Source: Rhodobium gokarnense | Lineage (GTDB): Bacteria; Pseudomonadota; Alphaproteobacteria; Rhizobiales; Rhodobiaceae | Reading direction: 5' to 3' | Assembly (NCBI RefSeq): GCF_025961475.1 | Contig: NZ_JAOQNS010000009.1 | Location: 86,587-150,586 of the forward strand | Length of the DNA stretch: 64,000 nucleotides | Shown: in pieces, positions 39,575 through 47,140 of the stretch | How positions within the stretch are numbered: position 1 is the stretch's first letter | How the letters are laid out: each line of letters begins with the position of its first letter | The notes under the pieces: generated by a model | The model's database searches: none | The model's input: only the letters and a program-made list of their open reading frames with translations | What the model was told of the DNA's origin: nothing | Translations under genes and position numbers: made by a program

Positions 39575-41086
39575 TTACACTATTTCGGTCGCCGCCTTTT
39601 CCACGCTAGCAGCTACACGAAGCACATTTTCATCGCCAAACTGTGGACCAATAACCTGAAGTCCCAGCGGCATACCATTTGTACTCGTTTCGACTGGCAG
39701 GCTAATGGCCGGAAGACCTCCCAAATTTATCGGAACAGTATAGACATCCTCGAGATACATCTCGACGGGATTTGTAGAATGCGCTCCAATTGGAAAGGCT
39801 GATGATGGCGCCGTCGGCATAAACATTACGTCTGCATTTTCAAATGCCATACGAAATTCATTTGCCACGATGTTTCGCACCTTTTGCGCTTTCAAATAAT
39901 ACGCATCGTAATAACCAGCGCTCAGAGAGAATGTTCCGAGTAATATTCTCCTTTTAACTTCTCTTCCAAATCCCTCGGCCCGTGTCCTCTCATACAGGTC
40001 ATTAATATCGTTCGGGGCCTTCGCTCTAAAACCGTACCGAACCCCATCATATCTAGCCAGATTCGAAGATGCTTCCGATAGGGCAATAATATAGTACGCC
40101 GGGAGCGCATACTTGAAGCTTGGCATTGACACTTCGACGATCTCGGCACCTATGCGCCGCGCAATTTTCTGAGCTTTGTCCCAAACTTTGTCGGCATCGC
40201 TGGTCGATTCCAGAGCAATCACTTCTTTAGGAAAAGCAATACGAAGCTTCCTTTGTTCTTTTCCCAAAGCCTGTGAAAACGCGTAAGCTCTTCCATCCAC
40301 CGACGTTGTGTCTTTTGGGTCTTCTCCTGCGATTACGTCCAAGAGAATAGCAACGTCTTCAACGCATTTCCCGAAAACGCCGGCTTGATCGAGCGATGAA
40401 CCATAAGCGATAATGCCCCATCGGGAACAAGCACCATATGTCGGCTTCATGCCGACAACGCCACAGAAGCTTGCGGGCTGCCGAATTGAGCCGCCGGTAT
40501 CAGTACCTAGGGCGCCGGCAGCAAGATTTGCTGCGACAGCGGCGGCCGACCCCCCCGACGAGCCTCCTGGAACCAAATTGCCAAATCCGAGCTTCGTGCC
40601 GACCGGATTGATGGTCGGGCCGAAGTAGCTGCTCTCGGTCGACGAGCCCATAGCAAACTCGTCCATGTTCGTCTTGCCGAGAATAACAGCGCCGGCATCG
40701 AGCAGCTTCTGGGTAACCGTAGACTCGTAGGTCGGAACAAAATTCTCCAAAATGCGGGACGCTGCAGTGGTCCTAATCCCTCTCGTGCAGTAATTGTCCT
40801 TTACGGCAATAGGAATTCCATCCAGCGGCTTTCGCTGGTTCTTCGAAATACGCTCATCGGCCTCCTTGGCTTGCTGAGCCGCCGAATCGCGAGCTTCGGT
40901 TATATAAATATTTAGATGTTTATTCTTTGTGATTTCGTCGAAATATTCTGACACCAACTCAGAATTGGAAATCTTTTTTCCTTCAATCAGCGACTTTTGT
41001 TCGCTGATCGACAACGCTGTGGGTGCCAAATTGCCATTTTGGGGAAGTTTCAGAGCGGAAAACACTTTGGAGCGCCTCGTTTTCAA
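39575..41086 (-). CDS. GatA-type amidase (orphan)
   Basis: A 503-residue amidase-signature enzyme closest to GatA, the glutaminase subunit of the Glu-tRNA(Gln)/Asp-tRNA(Asn) amidotransferase GatCAB. The Ser-cisSer-Lys triad is complete: Lys96 in IPIAVKDNY, Ser176 in PGGSSGGSA, Ser200 in GTDTGGSIRQPA. GatA-specific segments follow (SRWGIIAYGSSLDQAG, RTRAEGFGREVKRRILLGTF, YYDAYYLKAQKVR). The start appears to be a TTG at 41086 and could be later. GatB and GatC are absent. It is the last gene of a four-gene operon with two asparaginase-domain proteins, which points to Asn/Gln or tRNA-linked amide chemistry; the actual substrate is unknown. Confidence 0.82.
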   Translation of the reverse strand: MKTRRSKVFSALKLPQNGNLAPTALSISEQKSLIEGKKISNSELVSEYFDEITKNKHLNIYITEARDSAAQQAKEADERISKNQRKPLDGIPIAVKDNYCTRGIRTTAASRILENFVPTYESTVTQKLLDAGAVILGKTNMDEFAMGSSTESSYFGPTINPVGTKLGFGNLVPGGSSGGSAAAVAANLAAGALGTDTGGSIRQPASFCGVVGMKPTYGACSRWGIIAYGSSLDQAGVFGKCVEDVAILLDVIAGEDPKDTTSVDGRAYAFSQALGKEQRKLRIAFPKEVIALESTSDADKVWDKAQKIARRIGAEIVEVSMPSFKYALPAYYIIALSEASSNLARYDGVRYGFRAKAPNDINDLYERTRAEGFGREVKRRILLGTFSLSAGYYDAYYLKAQKVRNIVANEFRMAFENADVMFMPTAPSSAFPIGAHSTNPVEMYLEDVYTVPINLGGLPAISLPVETSTNGMPLGLQVIGPQFGDENVLRVAASVEKAATEIV

Positions 41087-41144
41087 CAGCGGCTATCTGA
41101 TTGCATAAAACCACACATTGGAGCACCTGCTTCTAGCCGAATTC

Positions 41145-42671
41145 TCAGGCGCGCGTAAACATGGACAGTGAGAGTTTTTCAAAGCTGAAAGTGACCCCGG
41201 GGGATGGCACGAAGGTCAGCACCACGTCACTGTCGCCAATGATATTTTTGACCTTTTCCTTCGGCAGCTGCTCGACAACGTTAAAAACGCCGCTTTCGGA
41301 GAGTTCGATACGGTGCAGCCGCCGTGGATGGCTATCCCTTGCAATCAGATCGATTTTAGGGTTTGGGAAGTTCATATAGAGGTCGATCACACCCTGTTCA
41401 GCGCCATCCTCGATCGTCACGTTAACCCCTTTCATCCGCAAAACAGCAGCCGACAAGACGGTCGGATCAAAACGCCGGTCCGGCACGATGAAGTCTGAAT
41501 AGGGCGCGTCGATTGGTTTGTCGGTTTTCTTGAAGTTGAAATCGAACAAGTTTTGCGATTGTTCACCTCGCTGGCTGATTTGCATCTGAAGCTTGACCTG
41601 CTCGCCGATGCGGGTACCCATGGTAACCATCAGCTTTGTCAGCGCTGCCTCAGGAGTCATGTCGAGACCTGAAATAACTCCATTGTCGATGAGGCCGACG
41701 CTTGCGGCATAAAGCCCCATTTCGACGGCGCCCTGAGGGCATTGGGTGATGTTGACCACCACCTTGTCGCCATTGCTGATGCCGTCGCCAAGGGCCGCAA
41801 GGAAATCAGCGTCTTCCGGTGCGTTGCCGGTGCCATATGTGCGAAAGACAACGCCTTTGACCTCATCGAGGTTGAGGATCTGGTTGAGATGGCTTGCCCT
41901 CAGGCCAGGATAGAGCGAAATATCGAGGACATCCGGATTGAGTTCGGTGTGCACCTGAAGGTCGAGCCCGACTGGAGGTGCCGGACGTATCTGGCTTTCG
42001 AAGATGCGGACATGCTCGCCGATCTCGCCAAGGGGTGGGCAGTTTGGCGTATCGAATCCGGTCCAGGCACTGGCGCTCATTTTCCGGGTGCGACAACCGC
42101 GAAGCACCTTATCGGCAAAGACGACGATGACCTCGGGTATCCTCGGCAAATCCGTTGCCTTGAAACCGGCAATTTGCAGGGCATGACCATAGTTCAAATT
42201 GGCATCTGTCCGCGCATTGGTCAGCGGAAGCTGTGAGCCGGTAATAATAACGGGTTTTGCAAGATTTTCCAGCATGAAGCTGAGGGCGGACGCGGTATAG
42301 GCGAGCGTGTCTGTGCCTTGAAGAATAATAAAACCATCATGATCTTCATAATTTTCCTCTATCTTACGCGCAATATTGATCCAATCATCTGGCGTCATTG
42401 AAGACGAGTCAAGCAATCGGCTAAATCGCTCCAGAGTCACATCGACACCGGGAGCTAATTCAGATGCTTCAGGCAAGGCATCTTCTAAATCCTCAAGCTC
42501 TAATGGCTCCAATGGGTGTCCTGGAACTGCACGGTTTGGCGCCATACCGAAGGTGCCGCCCGTATAAAGGACAAATACCTTCGAGATAATGTGATCATTT
42601 TTTACTCCATCAACCGCGTTGGAAATTTTTTCATTTGATGTCTTTGGTGACACACTATTTTTACGAGGCAT
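41145..42671 (-). CDS. Asparaginase with C-terminal extension
   Basis: A 508-residue protein of the bacterial asparaginase/glutaminase family, which hydrolyses Asn to Asp and ammonia. Catalytic residues are all present: Thr40 in YTGGTFG, Ser in DSSSM (89-91), Thr120-Asp121 in QGTDTLAY, and Lys197 in GCRTRKM. Residues 28-385 are the enzyme. About 30 residues at the N-terminus are polar. The last 120 residues (VIDLYMNFPNPKIDL, HRIELSESGVFNVVEQ, VVLTFVPSPG) form an additional, probably beta-rich domain that I do not recognise. No signal peptide, so cytoplasmic. The start shares TAATG with the upstream ATPase-asparaginase gene; the GatA-like gene follows after 58 bases. Confidence 0.85.
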   Translation of the reverse strand: MPRKNSVSPKTSNEKISNAVDGVKNDHIISKVFVLYTGGTFGMAPNRAVPGHPLEPLELEDLEDALPEASELAPGVDVTLERFSRLLDSSSMTPDDWINIARKIEENYEDHDGFIILQGTDTLAYTASALSFMLENLAKPVIITGSQLPLTNARTDANLNYGHALQIAGFKATDLPRIPEVIVVFADKVLRGCRTRKMSASAWTGFDTPNCPPLGEIGEHVRIFESQIRPAPPVGLDLQVHTELNPDVLDISLYPGLRASHLNQILNLDEVKGVVFRTYGTGNAPEDADFLAALGDGISNGDKVVVNITQCPQGAVEMGLYAASVGLIDNGVISGLDMTPEAALTKLMVTMGTRIGEQVKLQMQISQRGEQSQNLFDFNFKKTDKPIDAPYSDFIVPDRRFDPTVLSAAVLRMKGVNVTIEDGAEQGVIDLYMNFPNPKIDLIARDSHPRRLHRIELSESGVFNVVEQLPKEKVKNIIGDSDVVLTFVPSPGVTFSFEKLSLSMFTRA

Positions 42672-44932
42672 TATTTTTCCTCTCCGTTTTCTATTACATC
42701 CAGTTCGCCGACGTAATCAGTTTCCATCATGCGTTTAATCTCGGAGATTTTTCTATCAATCGGCAGGTCACCTTTGTCGACCCGCTCCTGGATCTGCGGC
42801 AGGACCCACATGAATTTGGTGACTGCCGCCGGTGGAGCCATGTTGAGTGCCGCCAGGGCCCCTGCCGCCAGCGGAGGACCGGCCGGTTCATAGTTTGCGG
42901 TCATGCGAGGCTGGATCGGGAATTGGCTTGCCAACATGACTGGGATGTACCTCTCGGTGGCCGCCTTTATGAACGAGATGAGGCTCCAATGCCCTTCCGT
43001 CGGCACGTTGCCGATACCAAGCGTTTCAATAATGATGCCGTCGAGGGTTGGATTTTTCAGCAGTGGCATCAAGAAATCGGGGTTGAGCCCAGGATAAAGG
43101 TCGATCTTAAAGACGCCGCGCGAAAATTTATTACGCAGCTCCATCTCCCGGCGCCGATCGATTTTACGTAAATCTTGCGGCCTGATGTCGATATCATCGG
43201 CAATTGTGCCGAGAGGTTGCCAAGTCGGTGAGTGCATCCCATCAAAGCGGAAATCGTCCTTCTTTTGAACTCGGACACCGCGATGAATTTGGTCGCCTAC
43301 AACCGCGACGACTTCCGGAACATTCCGCGTCGCCACCGCCACGGCGCGCGTCAGGTTAATTCGAGCGTCGCCGTGAATCACATCGGTACCGACCTGTGCG
43401 CCGACAAAGACGACAGGTACGCGCAGCCCCTCGCCTAATGCAAAAGCAATTGCGGAGGCGGTGTGAGGTAGGGTATCGGTCCCGTGCGCAACGACGAATC
43501 CGTCGAATCCGACGTAACGCCGGGCGAATATTGCGTCGGCCAACGTTTCCCAATCATCCGGGTTCATGTCGGAGCTGTCCTTGGCCATCAGGGCGACGGC
43601 CGTGACCTCGGCAATCGAATTGAGTTCGGGAAACTTGCGGAAGAAGCGGGTCAAATCCGGCGGGATGGCGTATTTCCCGTCGGGCTGCAATTCGGTGGAG
43701 ATCATGCCGCCGGTATTGATGATGCAGATACGCTTGCGGGGGGCGTCCAATTTAACGGCAACACCGGGCAGTTGACTGGAAAAAACCTCCTCGCCCAGTT
43801 CTTTCTCTATTGTTTTTGCCCACGCCTTATCGAATACGTTGCGGTAGATGTCCGATTTAATTACGAGGTGTTTTTCATCCTTGGGATCGAACCGGACGAG
43901 CCCACTCGTCAGAAGCGATGCCCGCACTTCTTTACCCAGTGTCTTGACGGCTATTGGACCCTTCAGCGCCTTTTCGTAAGCTGCAATCACGCGAAAAGCG
44001 AGATCCGGTCGCTCAACGATGATGTCTCGCGGGGAGTTGAAATGAGCGCGGCGCCAATCTCCATCCTTGGCGCGGGCTATTCGATCCGACAGGAAAGGGG
44101 CGAGTTCCCCCGTGCTTTGGACATTTTCGCTGCGGGCTTCATCAAAAAGGCAAGCGGTAAGATAGGGCTGCCCGCCGGTAGCCGTAAGAATACCTGCCGC
44201 TATAGACAATCGCTCTTTTTTGTCCGTGGCGGGATAGCCCTCGGCCCACGCAGCAATGACTGCATTATCTTCGGGATCGAAATCACGGAGATCAACCTGT
44301 TTGGCCACTATATTGAACGCTGAGCCTCCCAGAGACTTAAGTAAGTTCTCCGGCGGATTGATGCCGATCAGGACGAAACTTAGGTCCAGTTCGTCGCGCC
44401 GCGCCGCGAGGACGCGAACCGCCTCGAATAGGCTATCGGTAAAATAAGAGTAGAGCTGAACAACATCGATCTCATCGAAGGCGACCACAATCGCCCCTTG
44501 CAGTCGGCTACGCAAGAATTCGGAAAAGAAAGTGGATATCAGATTGGTCGTCGGCATTTCGCCCTGGGCGGCAAGCCATTTTCCAAGATCACCTAAATCC
44601 AGTCGAAACTCACGACACAGCGCCCGAAACAAAGTTTCCGTCCAACCGCGTGCCATACGCGTGCTGTCTTCCGGCAGGCCGAATACTTCGCGGAAGTCAA
44701 TCGTGCCGAAAGTGATTCCTTTATCTTTTAACGTATGTTGGGTCTTGACCCACAAGCTTGTCTTACCGGTCTGGCGTGGCGCCGTGATGACGAAAACATC
44801 CCGCCGTCGTTCAAGCATGCGAGTAAATTCGTGATCGACGCCGCGTTCGACATAGAGCGCTTGGTCGGATCGTACCGGCCCGCCTGAGGATTCATAGATG
44901 ACAGGGGGGCTTTCTGTATTGGGAGAAGGCAC
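42671..44932 (-). CDS. AAA_35-like ATPase fused to an asparaginase domain lacking the catalytic Thr
   Basis: A 753-residue fusion. Residues 25-380 form an AAA_35-like (STAND-related) ATPase with Walker A APRQTGKTS (51-59), Walker B VVAFDEID (149-156), GINPPEN near 190 and GGQPYLT (253-259). Residues 398-730 form an asparaginase-fold domain. The position of the nucleophilic Thr (TGGT in active enzymes) reads TGGM, with Met410, while DSSDM (452-456), HGTDT (Thr485-Asp486) and Lys557/558 are kept. The domain therefore probably binds, but should not efficiently hydrolyse, its ligand. This suggests amino-acid sensing coupled to the ATPase. The gene shares TAATG with the downstream asparaginase and lies 11 bases after the HTH gene. 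Confidence 0.82.
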   Translation of the reverse strand: MPSPNTESPPVIYESSGGPVRSDQALYVERGVDHEFTRMLERRRDVFVITAPRQTGKTSLWVKTQHTLKDKGITFGTIDFREVFGLPEDSTRMARGWTETLFRALCREFRLDLGDLGKWLAAQGEMPTTNLISTFFSEFLRSRLQGAIVVAFDEIDVVQLYSYFTDSLFEAVRVLAARRDELDLSFVLIGINPPENLLKSLGGSAFNIVAKQVDLRDFDPEDNAVIAAWAEGYPATDKKERLSIAAGILTATGGQPYLTACLFDEARSENVQSTGELAPFLSDRIARAKDGDWRRAHFNSPRDIIVERPDLAFRVIAAYEKALKGPIAVKTLGKEVRASLLTSGLVRFDPKDEKHLVIKSDIYRNVFDKAWAKTIEKELGEEVFSSQLPGVAVKLDAPRKRICIINTGGMISTELQPDGKYAIPPDLTRFFRKFPELNSIAEVTAVALMAKDSSDMNPDDWETLADAIFARRYVGFDGFVVAHGTDTLPHTASAIAFALGEGLRVPVVFVGAQVGTDVIHGDARINLTRAVAVATRNVPEVVAVVGDQIHRGVRVQKKDDFRFDGMHSPTWQPLGTIADDIDIRPQDLRKIDRRREMELRNKFSRGVFKIDLYPGLNPDFLMPLLKNPTLDGIIIETLGIGNVPTEGHWSLISFIKAATERYIPVMLASQFPIQPRMTANYEPAGPPLAAGALAALNMAPPAAVTKFMWVLPQIQERVDKGDLPIDRKISEIKRMMETDYVGELDVIENGEEK

Positions 44933-44943
44933 GCGTTACTTTC

Positions 44944-46398
44944 CTAAACTAGTTTGGTTTCAACTCTGATCGCATGCAAATAGAACCGGCAGACGGTCGG
45001 CTCACGCAAATTACCGTCGATGAGCCCGAATTCGCGGAGGCTGCGACCGTATTTCCTCCAGATATCCTCCATCTGCTTCTGGTTTGAGGATTTATCGTTC
45101 AAATTGTCGGTCTGAAGGAGAACCGCTTTAAAAAGGTCCTTCAATACATAGTTTCTGCCGATGAGGAAGCTAATTTCCAGCTTCATTCGTTCCCAGTGGG
45201 ATTCGTAGTCGCTCTCAATCTCAAGCGCCCGTTCTGTCGCCTCTTCGAAATCCTTGCCGCTTCGAATATCCCAGGCATAGAGATGGGTTAGATAGGGATG
45301 CCCATGAAAGAGTTCGTACACGTGCTTCGGATCGTACTTATCCGTTGAAACGTCCAGCAATCGAAACAGTTCGACAACATCTGTCTCGGTCAATTTCTCT
45401 AAGCGCAGTTCGCTGGCCTGTGTCGCGTAGGGAGATGCGTGGGCAGCCGACCAACTTTTGCCGGAGAATGCTGTAACCAAGACGAGCCGCTTGAATGGCG
45501 GCGCGCCGCGGGCGGCGGAGTAGCGCAACTCCGATAACCAATTCACGAGCGCCAACGGGTCGGTGATTGATCCGGCCAGTTTGAACAGCTGGTCGAGCCC
45601 GTCGATGACTACCACAACGCGCGCAAATCTCGTCCAAGCCATCTCCGCCCATCGTCGAAACGCCTCCTTCATGTCGTGGGCATCGCCCTGCAGAAGGTCC
45701 AACGGCATTCCGATCGCCCGATAAACCGCGCCGAAAATCTCCACCTGGGTTAATTTCTCACCGGCAGCAAAGGCAACATCCAAATTGACCATCACAACAC
45801 AGCAGTTTTCCATGTTGCGAGCGTAATCGTAGACCCGGTTGAGGAAAGAGGATGTTCCGCCATTAATCGGCGCGACGACGATACTTGCCGGTGCCGTCCC
45901 GTTTTCCAAGATTGATTGGATCCTGTCGTCGGCGTCACGCTCCAGATAGTTGATCGCAAAAACTGCCAGTGATCCCCGCGGTTCGACAATCACCTTGGTG
46001 GGCGTTTCAGCGTCATTTGTCCCCTCCCCTAAAGCAATGCCGGCCAAAATTTGTTTGAAGGATATGATCTCGCTCGGCTTAATGTCGTTTGCCGCACGGG
46101 CAGTTCGCACTTGCCGCGCCTCGTCAAGATCGGCCAGCGCATCAGCTGCCCCAGCTTTATGGGCTTCGATGCGGGCAATCTGAGCATTGAAAGCCACCAT
46201 GACTTTGGCTTCGTTGTCGGCGGACAAGCCCTGATGCCGTGAGCCAGAAGCGAGAAACTTGCTTATTGCTGCTTTAGAAACGCCAATGTCCGCTGCCAAA
46301 TCAGTTTGTTGTAGGCCGAGTGATCCCTTCATGAAAACCAGCTTTTTGCGATGGTGGGGTGACAGTGTGGTAGATGGGCGATTCATCGGATAACTCAT
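44944..46398 (-). CDS. HTH protein with degenerate AAA_35-like domain
   Basis: A 484-residue protein. Residues 14-60 form an XRE-like helix-turn-helix (LQQTDLAADIGVSKAAISKF). A linker leads into an AAA_35-like domain at about residues 135-480. The P-loop position reads APINGGTSSF (176-185) without the Lys of GK[ST], whereas the Walker-B-like VVVVIDGLDQLF is kept, and HGHPYLTHLYA parallels GGQPYLT of the downstream ATPase. It is probably a non-hydrolysing partner or regulator that pairs with the active ATPase. The start may be ATG 46398 or 46386. It heads the operon and likely binds the palindrome at 46468-46482. Confidence 0.75.
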   Translation of the reverse strand: MSYPMNRPSTTLSPHHRKKLVFMKGSLGLQQTDLAADIGVSKAAISKFLASGSRHQGLSADNEAKVMVAFNAQIARIEAHKAGAADALADLDEARQVRTARAANDIKPSEIISFKQILAGIALGEGTNDAETPTKVIVEPRGSLAVFAINYLERDADDRIQSILENGTAPASIVVAPINGGTSSFLNRVYDYARNMENCCVVMVNLDVAFAAGEKLTQVEIFGAVYRAIGMPLDLLQGDAHDMKEAFRRWAEMAWTRFARVVVVIDGLDQLFKLAGSITDPLALVNWLSELRYSAARGAPPFKRLVLVTAFSGKSWSAAHASPYATQASELRLEKLTETDVVELFRLLDVSTDKYDPKHVYELFHGHPYLTHLYAWDIRSGKDFEEATERALEIESDYESHWERMKLEISFLIGRNYVLKDLFKAVLLQTDNLNDKSSNQKQMEDIWRKYGRSLREFGLIDGNLREPTVCRFYLHAIRVETKLV

Positions 46399-46467
46399 TT
46401 AATGCGCGAAAAAATTGTAATTTCGGGAAATATAGGTAAAAAATTGAGTGGCTGTCATCTGCGTGGT

Positions 46468-46482
46468 TAACGAATTTCGTTA
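46468..46482. promoter_or_regulatory. Candidate operator of the asparaginase/GatA-like operon
   Basis: TAACGAATTTCGTTA is a perfect 15-base palindrome, flanked by GTTAAC on both sides (46466-46471 and 46488-46493). It lies 70 bases before the first gene, which encodes a helix-turn-helix protein, so autoregulation is plausible. Confidence 0.5.
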
Positions 46483-46527
46483 TTCTGTTAACTAATTGAC
46501 AGTACGTCGCAGATAACCTACAAAAGT

Positions 46528-46553
46528 GCTCCGGCAGATTTCTCCGCCGGAGC
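46528..46553 (-). terminator. Probable intrinsic terminator of the small membrane-protein gene
   Basis: A stem of 8 or more pairs (GCTCCGGC with a GCCGGAGC arm) encloses AGATTTCTCC and is followed on the minus strand by ACTTTTG. On the plus strand GATTTTC follows, so it may work both ways. Confidence 0.6.
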
Positions 46554-46589
46554 GATTTTCTGGTGGTCTAGCGGCGCTATCCGCTTGGC

Positions 46590-46715
46590 CTATCGGATAA
46601 GTGCGATCACCGCCGCAACCGCGATCACAACGTGCGCGGCGGTGATCAACCACTTATGCGGATCGATGCCCCTCTCGTCCCTCTTAGGCTTGTTGGTGTT
46701 TGGGCGGGGTTTCAA
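46590..46715 (-). CDS. Possible 41-residue single-pass membrane protein
   Basis: A short frame starting at TTG 46715, eight bases after a strong AAAGGAGG. The N-terminal half is basic (PRPNTNKPKRDERG) and the C-terminal half is one hydrophobic helix (WLITAAHVVIAVAAVIALIR). A terminator follows 37 bases downstream. The position upstream of the asparaginase/GatA-like operon, in the same direction, may be chance. The function is unknown. Confidence 0.45.
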   Translation of the reverse strand: MKPRPNTNKPKRDERGIDPHKWLITAAHVVIAVAAVIALIR

Positions 46716-47140
46716 TGTCCCATCCTCCTTTTTGCTAAATGCCGAAGGCGGGATTGCCTTTGGTGCAAATAATATTAAGGGCCTCGGATGGGCGTTGTCC
46801 CTGGAAACTTGGGCAAAGAGTTTCGTGTTTCGGTGACAAATGCTAGAAATTAACCGTGTTGGAAAATTGTTGAGAAATTTTGTTGACAAATAGTAGTTGA
46901 GAATCTCTTGCCGTTTTAACGCCGATGAAGATTGTATTCATTTGCCATGCTCGTGGCCTCTGAAAAGCCCGGTCGCACGACTATAGTTTTGGCAAGTTGT
47001 CGGCGATCAGTAGATGCCTGCCCTTCGAACTACGATGGCAAAAATCCATGGTCAGTATTGAAGTTGGCTCGACGCTGAATGCGCCTGTCGCGACAGCTGG
47101 TCGTAAACAGCATGTCGCAGACGAATGCCTACGGCGCTTG
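46716..47140. other. Intergenic region, no gene recognised
   Basis: About 425 bases, AT-rich between 46840 and 46960, with repeated TTGTTGA/GTTGACA motifs at 46865-46905 that may include promoters or operators. No coding frame here has a credible start or composition. It lies at the 3' end of the relaxase gene. Confidence 0.4.

Noticed and set aside
42671-44932. Reading the fused asparaginase domain as an ordinary active asparaginase
   Set aside because: The codon at the nucleophile position is clearly ATG (Met410), so normal activity cannot be assumed.
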